From Acidobacteriales bacterium 13_1_40CM_3_55_5 (lineage in GTDB: Bacteria; Acidobacteriota; Terriglobia; Terriglobales; Acidobacteriaceae), in contig MNGW01000054.1 of NCBI GenBank assembly GCA_001918935.1, positions 1 through 32,598 of the forward strand: a stretch of DNA of 32,598 nt. Reading direction: 5' to 3'. Positions 23,863 to 31,028 of this stretch are shown here, one piece after another (the stretch's first letter is position 1; every line of letters begins with the position of its first letter). The notes below the pieces were generated by a model that made no database searches, was not told the DNA's origin, and saw nothing but the letters and a program-made list of their open reading frames with translations. The translations under genes and the position numbers were made by a program.

Positions 23863-24231
23863 ATGGCTGCCACTTATCAGGACTTAAAGGTTTGGCAACT
23901 GGCAATGGACATGGTTGCCCATGTATATCGCTGTACCGCGACGTTCCCAAAACAAGAGATGTATGGCTTAACCAGTCAAATGAGAAGGTCGGCTGTTTCG
24001 GTTCCCAGCAATATCGCGGAGGGCAAAAGGAGATTTTCGCGGAAGGAATTGGTGCAGTATCTATTTCGAGCCCGAGGATCATTACTTGAATTAGAAACGC
24101 AAATTTTGATTGGACGGAGGCTCGGATACCTTGACGACACGGAAGGCAAACGACTCACGAGTTTAACCAGCGAAGTTGGGCGCCTCCTGAACGGCTTGGT
24201 AAATTCCTTTCAATCGCAGCTGAAACCCTGA
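23863..24231 (+). CDS. Four-helix-bundle protein (S23 / 23S rRNA intervening-sequence protein family)
   Basis: The protein is 122 aa, typical for the family. The signature is present in order: YQDLKVWQLAMDMVAHVYR, then MYGLTSQMRRSAVSVPSNIAEG, RFSRKELVQYLFRARGSLLELET and YLDDTEGKRLTSLTSEVGRLLNGL. AGGAGA lies 7 bp before the ATG. Members form ring-like helical bundles with a basic surface. Some sit inside rRNA intervening sequences and one relative (Avd) works with diversity-generating retroelements; the stand-alone role is unknown. It is flanked on both sides by inverted heptamer arrays, as if it were the cargo of an element. No variable repeat or reverse transcriptase is nearby. Confidence 0.93.
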   Translation: MAATYQDLKVWQLAMDMVAHVYRCTATFPKQEMYGLTSQMRRSAVSVPSNIAEGKRRFSRKELVQYLFRARGSLLELETQILIGRRLGYLDDTEGKRLTSLTSEVGRLLNGLVNSFQSQLKP

Positions 24232-24239
24232 AACTTCGA

Positions 24240-24285
24240 TACCTGATATCCCAAGACCTGAGCCCTGAGACCCCGGGACCCGACC
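24240..24285. repeat. Right heptamer array, abutting the miaA stop
   Basis: TACCTGA, TATCCCA, AGACCTG, AGCCCTG, AGACCCC, GGGACCC and GACC run in 7-bp register. AGACCTG and AGACCCC are close to the reverse complements (CAGACCT and GAGACCC, phase-shifted) of the left array. The array ends on the base before the miaA stop codon at 24286. Confidence 0.75.
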
Positions 24286-25215
24286 CTAACTAGCCAGCTC
24301 ATGCTCAACGAGCTCAACGGCTCTTTGCTGGATGCCCGGTTCGTCCCCAAAGCCGGCGAGCCACGCTACGTGCGGCTCGCGGCGAAACCATGTCATTTGG
24401 CGCTTGGCATAGTTGCGATGGGCCTGCTGTGCGGCTTGAATCGCGGTATCACGATCAACTTCTCCGCGGAATAATTGAACTGCTTGTTTATATCCAAGCG
24501 AGGAAAGCGGGCGGGCCGCATCCCCGTATTTTTCAAGCATGCTTCCAGTTTCTTCGACCAGACCGGAATCGAACATCTGTTGTGCACGCTGGTTGATGCG
24601 TTGATAGAGCGCAACGCGCTCGGGATTCAGTCCCAGACGAAGAATATGGAAGCCCTGCAGCGGGTCGCGGCCTTCTTTCCACATTTCGGACATTTCCTTG
24701 CGCGAGGCCAGGCAAACTTCGATGGCGCGAATCAGTTTGGGAGTGTCATGGGAATGAATCTTCGCTGCTGCCACCGGATCAAGACGGTACAGCAACCGGT
24801 GAAGATAGGATTTGTTTTTTGCACGCCGGCGCAGACGATCACGTAACTCTTCCGAACGCTCCGGTCCCGCAAAGAGGCCTTCCAATAGGGCCTGAAGGTA
24901 GAGTCCGGTTCCGCCAACTACGATCGGCAGGCTGCCGCGAGTTTTGATTTCTTCCAGCACTTTTCGAGCCTGCCTCGAGTATTCTCCGGCCGTGACGTAA
25001 GCAGTAGGACCCACAGAATCGAACAAGTGATGAGGAACACGACCGCGTTCGGCCATGGTCGGCTTGGCGGTGCCTATATCAAAGTCGCGATAGATTGCGA
25101 CTGAGTCGCAATTGACGATCTCCCCGCCGAAATGCTCGGCCAGCGCCAGGGACAGGGCGGTCTTGCCGCTTCCTGTGGGACCAAGCAGGACGATCAAGAG
25201 AGACGAATGAGACAC
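24286..25215 (-). CDS. miaA: tRNA dimethylallyltransferase MiaA
   Basis: The protein is 309 aa from a GTG at 25215. The track ORF extends 88 codons upstream into sequence that encodes a small membrane protein in another frame, so that extension is rejected. MiaA transfers a dimethylallyl group to N6 of A37 in tRNAs reading UNN codons. It shows the P-loop VLLGPTGSGKTAL, CDSVAIYRDFDIGTAKP (the usual DSxQVYR has VAIYR here), VGGTGLYLQALLEG and RQMTWFRREPHVAWL. The N-terminus begins just before the P-loop strand as usual. It starts 2 bp after the stop of the small ORF upstream. Confidence 0.95.
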   Translation of the reverse strand: MSHSSLLIVLLGPTGSGKTALSLALAEHFGGEIVNCDSVAIYRDFDIGTAKPTMAERGRVPHHLFDSVGPTAYVTAGEYSRQARKVLEEIKTRGSLPIVVGGTGLYLQALLEGLFAGPERSEELRDRLRRRAKNKSYLHRLLYRLDPVAAAKIHSHDTPKLIRAIEVCLASRKEMSEMWKEGRDPLQGFHILRLGLNPERVALYQRINQRAQQMFDSGLVEETGSMLEKYGDAARPLSSLGYKQAVQLFRGEVDRDTAIQAAQQAHRNYAKRQMTWFRREPHVAWLAGFGDEPGIQQRAVELVEHELAS

Positions 25216-25217
25216 AG

Positions 25218-25334
25218 TCAGCGCGCACTCCAGGGGATGTAGCGCCAATAGCGAATCAGGGTGAGAATCAGAAGCAGTATTGCGATAACCACAATACCCG
25301 TCGCCTCCAGACGGTGGATGGAAAAGCTTGGCAT
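25218..25334 (-). CDS. Small single-span membrane protein, 38 aa, upstream of miaA
   Basis: This ORF is too short for the track. It reads MPSFSIHRLEATGIVVIAIL, then LLILTLIRYWRYIPWSAR and TGA. There is one strong hydrophobic span with basic residues after it. An in-frame ATG at 25394 would give 58 aa, but the extra part is Pro/Gly-rich and less convincing. The stop lies 2 bp before the miaA GTG, a spacing typical of translational coupling. No ribosome site is clear at either start. It is plausible as a real micro-protein gene but unproven. Confidence 0.45.
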   Translation of the reverse strand: MPSFSIHRLEATGIVVIAILLLILTLIRYWRYIPWSAR

Positions 25335-25480
25335 GTGGTTGGGGGGGCCGGTCAGATGGCTGCCGCTTTGGTTGGGTGGCGGACACGATGACATTGTAGC
25401 GGCCGGAACTCGGGCGCGGGGTTTGACCCGCGATAACGCGAGTTTCAGGCAAGTAGTCAGGGTGTAAACTACGCGGCAAT

Positions 25481-26296
25481 ATGGCTACCCCACACGCCAG
25501 TCCGGCGCCAACGCGGATTGCACGCTTTGGTGTGTTTGAGGCTAATCTCGGAACCGGCGAACTTCGAAAAAATGGGGCGCGAATTAGTCTTCAAGAGCAA
25601 CCCTTCCACTTGCTTGTGCTTTTGCTGGAGCGTCCCGGGGATGTGATCGGTCGAGAGGAAATCACTAAAAAGCTGTGGGATCCCGATGTCTTCGTTGACT
25701 TTGATAAGAGCCTCAACACCGCTGTGAACAAGGTGCGTGAGGCGTTGGGCGACTCGGCAACCAACCCGAAATATGTCGAAACTCTGGCGAAACGAGGGTA
25801 TCGGTTTCTGGGGCAGGTAGTGTGGATCAGGGAAGATCCGCCAAAACCTGATCCTGGTCCGCCTTCGCGTACAGTCACTCGCGGCCTGTTCGGGTTAATA
25901 CAAATCATGTACCTGATTTTTTATGTGGAAGCGCTCTTCCATTTCCGTGAGATTGAGCGGGTTGCGGGCACATTTCTTCCGGGGTGGGCTTCGTTTGCAA
26001 TCATGGCGGCAACAATCGTGACCGCTGGGGTGGGAATTCCGGTGCGCTGTTATTTGCTCTCGGCGGCGGCTTTCGATTACGAACTGCTAGGAGAAAAATT
26101 TCAGCAGTTGTTTCTATTCATCCTGGTGCTCGACGAACTGTGGGGCATCGCACCTTTTCTGATGGCGCAGAAGATCGGGTTTGGAGCGGCCTTCGCGGCT
26201 ACATGCGGCCTTCTCTACGTGCCTTTTTCGGAGAGAACACTGATAAATATGGCCTATCCGAAACTTCGTCTGAGTCGAAGCGTAGCGCTGGGCTAA
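25481..26296 (+). CDS. PhoB-type winged-helix DNA-binding protein with membrane domain
   Basis: The protein is 271 aa. Residues 12-105 are an OmpR/PhoB (trans_reg_C) winged helix: FGVFEANLGTGELRKNG, LQEQPFHLLVLLLERPGDVI, FDKSLNTAVNKVREALGD and YVETLAKRGYRFLG. After a Pro-rich linker come about four membrane helices (GLFGLIQIMYLIFYVEALF, WASFAIMAATIVTAGVGIPV, FQQLFLFILVLDELWGIAPFL and FGAAFAATCGLLYVPF). The order resembles ToxR/CadC one-component regulators but with a polytopic membrane part and no large periplasmic sensor. Such fusions are frequent in Acidobacteria. Signal and targets are unknown. It is divergent from the small ORF and miaA. Confidence 0.92.
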   Translation: MATPHASPAPTRIARFGVFEANLGTGELRKNGARISLQEQPFHLLVLLLERPGDVIGREEITKKLWDPDVFVDFDKSLNTAVNKVREALGDSATNPKYVETLAKRGYRFLGQVVWIREDPPKPDPGPPSRTVTRGLFGLIQIMYLIFYVEALFHFREIERVAGTFLPGWASFAIMAATIVTAGVGIPVRCYLLSAAAFDYELLGEKFQQLFLFILVLDELWGIAPFLMAQKIGFGAAFAATCGLLYVPFSERTLINMAYPKLRLSRSVALG

Positions 26297-26347
26297 GTTA
26301 TTTCCCGATAAAGAGACGGCCTGTGCGAGCCTTAATTTCTGGTAGCG

Positions 26348-27442
26348 CTACCGAAGCTCGGCCCTTTCGGGGTTGTAGTAGAAGTGGAATCGCAATGCAA
26401 GATATTGACCGCTGAACTCACTGGGCAGAGGCGGAAACGGATTGGAACCGGTAACGCCACCCCAGGCGGCGCGATCCAGTGCGACGTCGCCGGAACCGGC
26501 AGCCAGCTTCATACCTGCCACCCGGCCATCCTTGAGAATGGCAAACTCTATCGATACTTTTCCCCGCTTCATGAGTGGGGCTCGGGCGATTTCCGGGATG
26601 AGGTTGTACCAATTCTCCCGTACGTCGTGCAATACGCGCGAGAGGTAAGGACCAAAGTCCACGCCCATGGTATCGCTGAGAACGTCGAGAGGTCCGATGG
26701 CCTGGGCGGGCTGGCGGCCCTGACTTAGTCCCAGATCACCACTATCTCCCCCATAACCACCACGGTTCGCTGCGGCTGCGCGCGCGGCCTGCTCAATTGC
26801 CGATCCAGCCGACATTGGCCTGCTTTCGAAATTGGGCTTTGGACGGTTTATGGGCGGAGTTTCGAGCTTTGCTATCTGATCAGGATTGGACGGAGTCGGG
26901 GTCGGTGGTGGCGGTTGCTGCGCCGGCGAATTTTGGGCTACGGAGGCAGGAGGAGGAGCGGACGGTGTCGGCGGCGGACCCGGAGGTTGAGCGCGAGAGC
27001 TATCCAGAATTTTCTTCAACTCTTTGCGATTAAGCTGTGAGGTACGCGAAGTGGCAATGCGATCCTTATCGGAAATCACATTGGTGTTAGGACGCTTAGT
27101 GATCTTCTGGGCGTCTTTCGGCAGCTCCAGATAAGTGAGCTCTTTCTGCCGCATCCAGTCGTTAGGGCTGACTACCATGACTGGACGTTTTGGAAAATAT
27201 TTCTCCAGCTTTGGAGAATTGACCACCACAATCACCAGGACTAAATGCACGACTACAGAAATCCAAAAAGCTTCGCGCTGGCGGGAACGCGAAAGATCAT
27301 CCTGTAACTGAACCAGCAAGGCAGGAGCCTGATGCATCTCGCGGTAGACAGATTCCCAGCCATGGGAGTCGTACAGATCGCCAATCTCTGCGCGCGGCGC
27401 TGGAGGAACTGGATTTCCCGGCGGGATTTGGGTCGTCGACAT
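26348..27442 (-). CDS. TonB-like energy-transducer protein
   Basis: The protein is 364 aa from the ATG at 27442 (the track adds one codon, a TTG). A cytoplasmic N-terminus of about 60 residues precedes a single membrane helix (FWISVVVHLVLVIVVV). A periplasmic region rich in Pro, Gln and Ala follows (QPPGPPPTPSAPPPASVA). The C-terminal TonB-type domain has VRENWYNLIPEIARAPLMKRGKVSIEFAILKDGRVAGMKL, ending LALRFHFYYNP. The cytoplasmic extension is longer than in E. coli TonB. No exbB, exbD or receptor gene is adjacent, so the transported substrate is unknown. It could instead be a TolA-like protein. Confidence 0.88.
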   Translation of the reverse strand: MSTTQIPPGNPVPPAPRAEIGDLYDSHGWESVYREMHQAPALLVQLQDDLSRSRQREAFWISVVVHLVLVIVVVNSPKLEKYFPKRPVMVVSPNDWMRQKELTYLELPKDAQKITKRPNTNVISDKDRIATSRTSQLNRKELKKILDSSRAQPPGPPPTPSAPPPASVAQNSPAQQPPPPTPTPSNPDQIAKLETPPINRPKPNFESRPMSAGSAIEQAARAAAANRGGYGGDSGDLGLSQGRQPAQAIGPLDVLSDTMGVDFGPYLSRVLHDVRENWYNLIPEIARAPLMKRGKVSIEFAILKDGRVAGMKLAAGSGDVALDRAAWGGVTGSNPFPPLPSEFSGQYLALRFHFYYNPERAELR

Positions 27443-27693
27443 CAAACTGCTTGTCTACCGATTTAACACGAGCGGAGGGCCTTAGTTGCAGGAGGAGGCG
27501 GTGAACGCTCCCCTACCGGCAGGCTAAATTCCTATCGCAATCCGCTGGCGTTTGCGGCCAAGTACTTCTATTTTCGCATCTTTCGGGGAATCTGCGAAGC
27601 GCATAAGGCGGGTCGCAGGAATGGCATCTGCGACGTTAACTGTGGAGTCGGAGACAGATTACAGAACGGGACGCCGGTTCTCAGATTAAGACT
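27443..27693. other. Intergenic region without recognised features
   Basis: This 251-bp stretch lies between the TonB-like gene and the end of the lipid A operon. It has no convincing ORF, heptamer array or U-tract terminator. AGAAC and GTTCT near 27663-27680 could form a weak hairpin. The TonB-like gene's promoter presumably lies here. Confidence 0.4.
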
Positions 27694-28701
27694 TTACTGT
27701 TGCAAAGTGTCCAGGTGAATTTTCTTTCCGTGCTCCTGGATGGTGGAGACAATGTCCAATGCCACGGCGAGAGCGCGGCGGCCGTCTTCAAGAGATACCA
27801 GCGGTTGGGAGCGCTGTCGCACTGAGTCCAGAAAAGATTTCAGCTCGGCATAGAGAGGCTCTTCGGCAGTGATTGCTGGTTTAGCGACATTGATTTGAGG
27901 ATTCACTGAAGGAGTCCCACTCTCGTCCCCGCCAACACTAAAAACCAGCACGTCTTGGCGTCCATAATCAACGGATATGTATTGCTTGGGCTGGAAGAAG
28001 CGCAACTTACGGACACGCTCGGTGGAAACGCGGCTAGCTGTGAAATTGGCGACGCAACCGGAGTCAAATTCCATGCGAACGTTGGCGATATCCACTTTGC
28101 CGGACAAGATGGGGAGACCGACGGCACGAATTTCTTTTACCGGCGAATCGACGAAGGAGAGCACGATATCCAAATCGTGAATCATCAGATCAAGTACCAC
28201 ATCCACGTCCAGCGAACGCGGAGTGAAAACGCTGAGGCGATGAACTTCGAAAAACATGGGATGGGTAACAAGAGGCAACGTAGCACGCACCGCGGGATTG
28301 AAGCGTTCGAGGTGGCCGACCTGGCAGATTCGTCCGAGGCGCCGTGCAGACCGCATCAGATCGTCGGCTTCGGCGAGCGATGCAGCCAGCGGTTTTTCTA
28401 TCAGGACATCGATTCCCCCAGCCATTAAGGCGCCGGCGAGCTCAACGTGCTGCGCCGTGGGAACCGCGACGGAAGCCGCTTGCACCTCGCTGCTTGTCTT
28501 GATGAACTGCTCGACCGAGCCAAAGGCGCGCGCTCTATATTCCCTGGCTATGGCATCAGCGCGCGAAACATCGGGATCCACGACCGCAGCCAATGTCACA
28601 GGCTCGCCCTGCTGCGCCAATTGATGGTAAACGCGGGCGTGATTACGGCCGAAAGCACCCACCCCTACGACTGCTACGTTAATGCGGTTCTCGTTTCTCA
28701 G
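27694..28701 (-). CDS. Gfo/Idh/MocA oxidoreductase of the lipid A operon (GnnA-like candidate)
   Basis: The protein is 335 aa if translation starts at CTG 28701. The track start (GTG 28662) lies inside the NAD-binding motif INVAVVGVGAFGRNHARVY and would remove the first strand. The CTG overlaps the dinB stop as CTGA. Other family blocks are VDVLIEKPLAASLAEA (the EKP motif), CQVGHLERFNPAVRA and VLDLMIHDLDIVLSF. It is the last visible gene of fabZ-lpxA-lpxI-dinB-Gfo/Idh. In Acidithiobacillus and Leptospira a member of this superfamily, GnnA, oxidises the 3-position of UDP-GlcNAc for lipid A with amide-linked chains. That role is plausible here, but the partner aminotransferase GnnB is not in the window. 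Confidence 0.88.
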   Translation of the reverse strand: MRNENRINVAVVGVGAFGRNHARVYHQLAQQGEPVTLAAVVDPDVSRADAIAREYRARAFGSVEQFIKTSSEVQAASVAVPTAQHVELAGALMAGGIDVLIEKPLAASLAEADDLMRSARRLGRICQVGHLERFNPAVRATLPLVTHPMFFEVHRLSVFTPRSLDVDVVLDLMIHDLDIVLSFVDSPVKEIRAVGLPILSGKVDIANVRMEFDSGCVANFTASRVSTERVRKLRFFQPKQYISVDYGRQDVLVFSVGGDESGTPSVNPQINVAKPAITAEEPLYAELKSFLDSVRQRSQPLVSLEDGRRALAVALDIVSTIQEHGKKIHLDTLQQ

Positions 28702-29183
28702 GTTTTAGTTCTCGGATGTAGCGCTTTTTTTAGGAGAGCGATCTGCCCAGCATGATAAAGCTCATGCTGCACGATACCGCTGAACATGTAATAAAAGTCG
28801 TAATAGTCCTCGGTCTTGCCGGGAGCCTGGTCGTTTAAACGGGAATCAGGAAAAGCGGCAACCGCCTTAATGAGTTGGCTGTGAGTCTGATCAAGATAGC
28901 TGAGAGCGCGACGCCAGGCGGCTGGACTGGTGTCTTTTACGGGGGGGAAATCCTGTTGCCTGGTAAGTTCGACGGCTGCGCCACCGATGCGCCGTAAGAC
29001 GGCATCATCCCAGGCGGCGATGTGCAGCGCCAGTTCCCAAATGCTGTGGGCATCCTTGATTGGTTTGGCAGCGGCGGTCTCGGCGGTCACACCGGTCAAC
29101 AATTCCTTAATGGAATCTCCATGCCAGGCGTCCCCCTCGAAGGCGCGCCGAATTTGGTCTGCAAGGCGAGCGGTCTCGGACAT
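28698..29183 (-). CDS. DinB-family protein (putative metal-dependent hydrolase/transferase)
   Basis: The protein is 161 aa from the ATG at 29183, chosen because GGAGG lies 5 bp upstream; the track start at 29195 has no site. The four-helix DinB fold is indicated by ALHIAAWDDAVLRRI (first metal His) and IVQHELYHAGQIALLKKAL (HxxxH). DinB-like proteins include thiol transferases and damage-inducible proteins of unknown reaction. Its position inside a lipid A operon is unusual and may be incidental. It begins 18 bp after the lpxI stop and ends overlapping the next gene's proposed CTG start. Confidence 0.9.
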   Translation of the reverse strand: MSETARLADQIRRAFEGDAWHGDSIKELLTGVTAETAAAKPIKDAHSIWELALHIAAWDDAVLRRIGGAAVELTRQQDFPPVKDTSPAAWRRALSYLDQTHSQLIKAVAAFPDSRLNDQAPGKTEDYYDFYYMFSGIVQHELYHAGQIALLKKALHPRTKT

Positions 29184-29201
29184 GAAAGCCTCCATCGGAA
29201 A

Positions 29202-30056
29202 TCACTCAACTGGATCAGCCACAACCGCAATGTCGAAGCCGTCGGCGGCTGAGACTACGGCCTCCCCATCTAGTAACAGGCACTTGCCTGCATCCAGCGC
29301 CAGACAGGTGGCGCCGGCTTTGTGCATGACTTCAATCGTTTTTATTCCTACTACCGGCACATCGAAACGCATATCCTGATTCGGCTTGGCGATTTTCACC
29401 ACGGTAAGGTCGCGACTCAATGTAGAAGCATCCTGCTGAAGGGAAGCCATGATTTTACCGGCGCGCTCGATGGTGGCATCGGTGCCTTCCATTGCTTCGA
29501 CGGCTACGCAGGCGACTTCTGCGACTATCACGGTTTGCCCAATGTCGTATTTTGCCAGGTTATGAGCGACCAGCCGGCCGTATTGAATGTTCGCCTTTTC
29601 CTGTTCGGTGGGCAAGCGCTTGGTCAGAGTTCCGGATTTGGCGAGCAGCGGTTCCAGAAATGCGGTGGAGTTTTCCAGCAGGATGCCTTCGTCAGCCAGT
29701 ACTTTCGAAATTGCGCCCAGCAAAGCGTCGGTGTTTCGCGTGCTTAACGAAAGCAGCAGCTTGGCCAGACGCCAGTCGGGCCGGATACTGGAGAAAATCT
29801 GTTTATGCTTGACCTGTCCGGCCATGATGGCACGATGCACGCCCTCGCGTTTGAAAGTCTCGATCAGCTTGGACAATTCTCCTAAAGAGAGCCAGTGAAT
29901 TGACGCGGCTCCATGCGATTCGATGTCAGGGAATGCCTCCTCTTTAATGGCCGCAACCACAACGTCAAGCCCTTGGGCACGAGCTGCATCGAGGACGAGA
30001 AACGGAAAGCGGCCGTTCCCAGCGATGAGTCCAATTCTTTCCCTGGCGGCGGACAT
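29202..30056 (-). CDS. lpxI: UDP-2,3-diacylglucosamine pyrophosphatase LpxI (DUF1009)
   Basis: The protein is 284 aa from the ATG at 30056; the track start is a GTG inside the repeat upstream. LpxI hydrolyses UDP-2,3-diacylglucosamine to lipid X and UMP in bacteria lacking LpxH. Family motifs are IGLIAGNGRFPFLVLDAAR, MAGQVKHKQIF, NTDALLGAISKVLADEGI, GTDATIERAG and DMRFDVPVVGIKTIEVMHKAGATCLALDAGK. It follows lpxA after a 143-bp gap that is mostly an inverted heptamer repeat. Its presence supports a lipid A-containing outer membrane. Confidence 0.95.
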   Translation of the reverse strand: MSAARERIGLIAGNGRFPFLVLDAARAQGLDVVVAAIKEEAFPDIESHGAASIHWLSLGELSKLIETFKREGVHRAIMAGQVKHKQIFSSIRPDWRLAKLLLSLSTRNTDALLGAISKVLADEGILLENSTAFLEPLLAKSGTLTKRLPTEQEKANIQYGRLVAHNLAKYDIGQTVIVAEVACVAVEAMEGTDATIERAGKIMASLQQDASTLSRDLTVVKIAKPNQDMRFDVPVVGIKTIEVMHKAGATCLALDAGKCLLLDGEAVVSAADGFDIAVVADPVE

Positions 30057-30080
30057 GGTGGACAGTGTACTGGAGAAGAG

Positions 30081-30199
30081 CACTCAGCCGTCAGCACTTA
30101 GCATTCAGCACCTGCACTTGATTCTTGCGCCCACTCAACTGAATTCTCTTCAATAACCAATCTCTGTTTGGCTGAATGCTGAGTGCTGAATGCCGAATG
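30081..30199. repeat. Inverted heptamer-arm repeat inside the lpx operon
   Basis: Left arm: CACTCAG, CCGTCAG, CACTTAG, CATTCAG (30081-30108). Right arm: CTGAATG, CTGAGTG, CTGAATG, CCGAATG (30172-30199). The arms are reverse-complementary with a few mismatches around a core of about 63 bp. The units are the same theme as in the 20240-20455 element (CACTTAG/CTAAGTG). The right arm ends on the base before the lpxA stop codon. Confidence 0.8.
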
Positions 30200-30976
30200 C
30201 TACTTAATCACACCTCGTTCTGAAGACTCGATGAACCGGATAAGCATTTCCACGTCCGTTCCGCCATCCGGCTCAGCTTTCAGCATCTTTAGCGCTTGAG
30301 AAGTGTTGAGCTTCGACGCCAGCAAGACCTTATAGGCATGATGAATCTTGCGGATACGTTCCTTGGAAAATCCGCGGCGCTCGAGACCGAGGGTATTCAG
30401 TCCGTAGGCGTGAGTATCACGAGCGGCGACGGTTTTCGAAAAAGGCAGGACATCTTTCGTAATCGTGGTTCCGCCGCCAACATATGAATGCGCGCCGATG
30501 CGGACGTACTGATGCACCGGACACATTGCGCCAACCACTGCCCAATCCTCGACCGTCACGTGGCCACCGAGGGTGGCGGCATTGGCCAGGATCACGCGAT
30601 CGCCGACAACACAATCGTGGGCAACGTGGGTATACGCCATGATCAGGTTGTGATTGCCCACCCGTGTCACGCCACCACCTTTCACCGTTCCGCGATTGAT
30701 GGTGACGAACTCGCGAATCTGGTTGTGATCGCCAATTTCCAATTGAGTGGGCTCGCCGGCGTAAGTGATGTCCTGAGGCGCCAATCCGATGGACGAAAAT
30801 GGAAAGAAGCCGTTATCGGCGCCAATTTTGGAAGGGCCCTCCATCGTGACGTGCGAAACCAGGTGGCATCCTTCGCCAAGTTGCACTTGTGGCCCAATCA
30901 CACAGTAGGGGCCGATTTTGCAGGAAGGATGAATCTTCGCCAGCGGATCGATAATGGCTGTCGGGTGGACGTTCAT
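30200..30976 (-). CDS. lpxA: UDP-N-acetylglucosamine acyltransferase LpxA
   Basis: The protein is 258 aa, full length. It transfers a hydroxyacyl chain from ACP to the sugar 3-position in the first step of lipid A synthesis. Left-handed beta-helix hexapeptides run from IHPSCKIGPYCVIGPQVQLG through IGAHSYVGGGTTI. The catalytic histidine is in THVAHDCVVGDRVILAN, and GDHNQIREFVTINRGT is typical. The C-terminal helical part has GLNTLGLERRGFSKERIRKI. It lies 52 bp after fabZ. If the Gfo/Idh gene is a GnnA, the acceptor could be the 3-amino sugar instead of UDP-GlcNAc. Confidence 0.97.
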   Translation of the reverse strand: MNVHPTAIIDPLAKIHPSCKIGPYCVIGPQVQLGEGCHLVSHVTMEGPSKIGADNGFFPFSSIGLAPQDITYAGEPTQLEIGDHNQIREFVTINRGTVKGGGVTRVGNHNLIMAYTHVAHDCVVGDRVILANAATLGGHVTVEDWAVVGAMCPVHQYVRIGAHSYVGGGTTITKDVLPFSKTVAARDTHAYGLNTLGLERRGFSKERIRKIHHAYKVLLASKLNTSQALKMLKAEPDGGTDVEMLIRFIESSERGVIK

Positions 30977-31028
30977 CAGTTGCGAATACCGGATCTCGCG
31001 TGTCGAGTTCCGATTTCTATGAGGAGGA

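Noticed and set aside
23863-24231. Diversity-generating retroelement suggested by the Avd-related fold
   Set aside because: No reverse transcriptase, template repeat or variable repeat is in the window.
24286-25479. 397-aa version of MiaA with an N-terminal extension
   Set aside because: The first 88 residues are unlike MiaA and overlap a membrane micro-ORF in another frame; GTG 25215 gives normal length.
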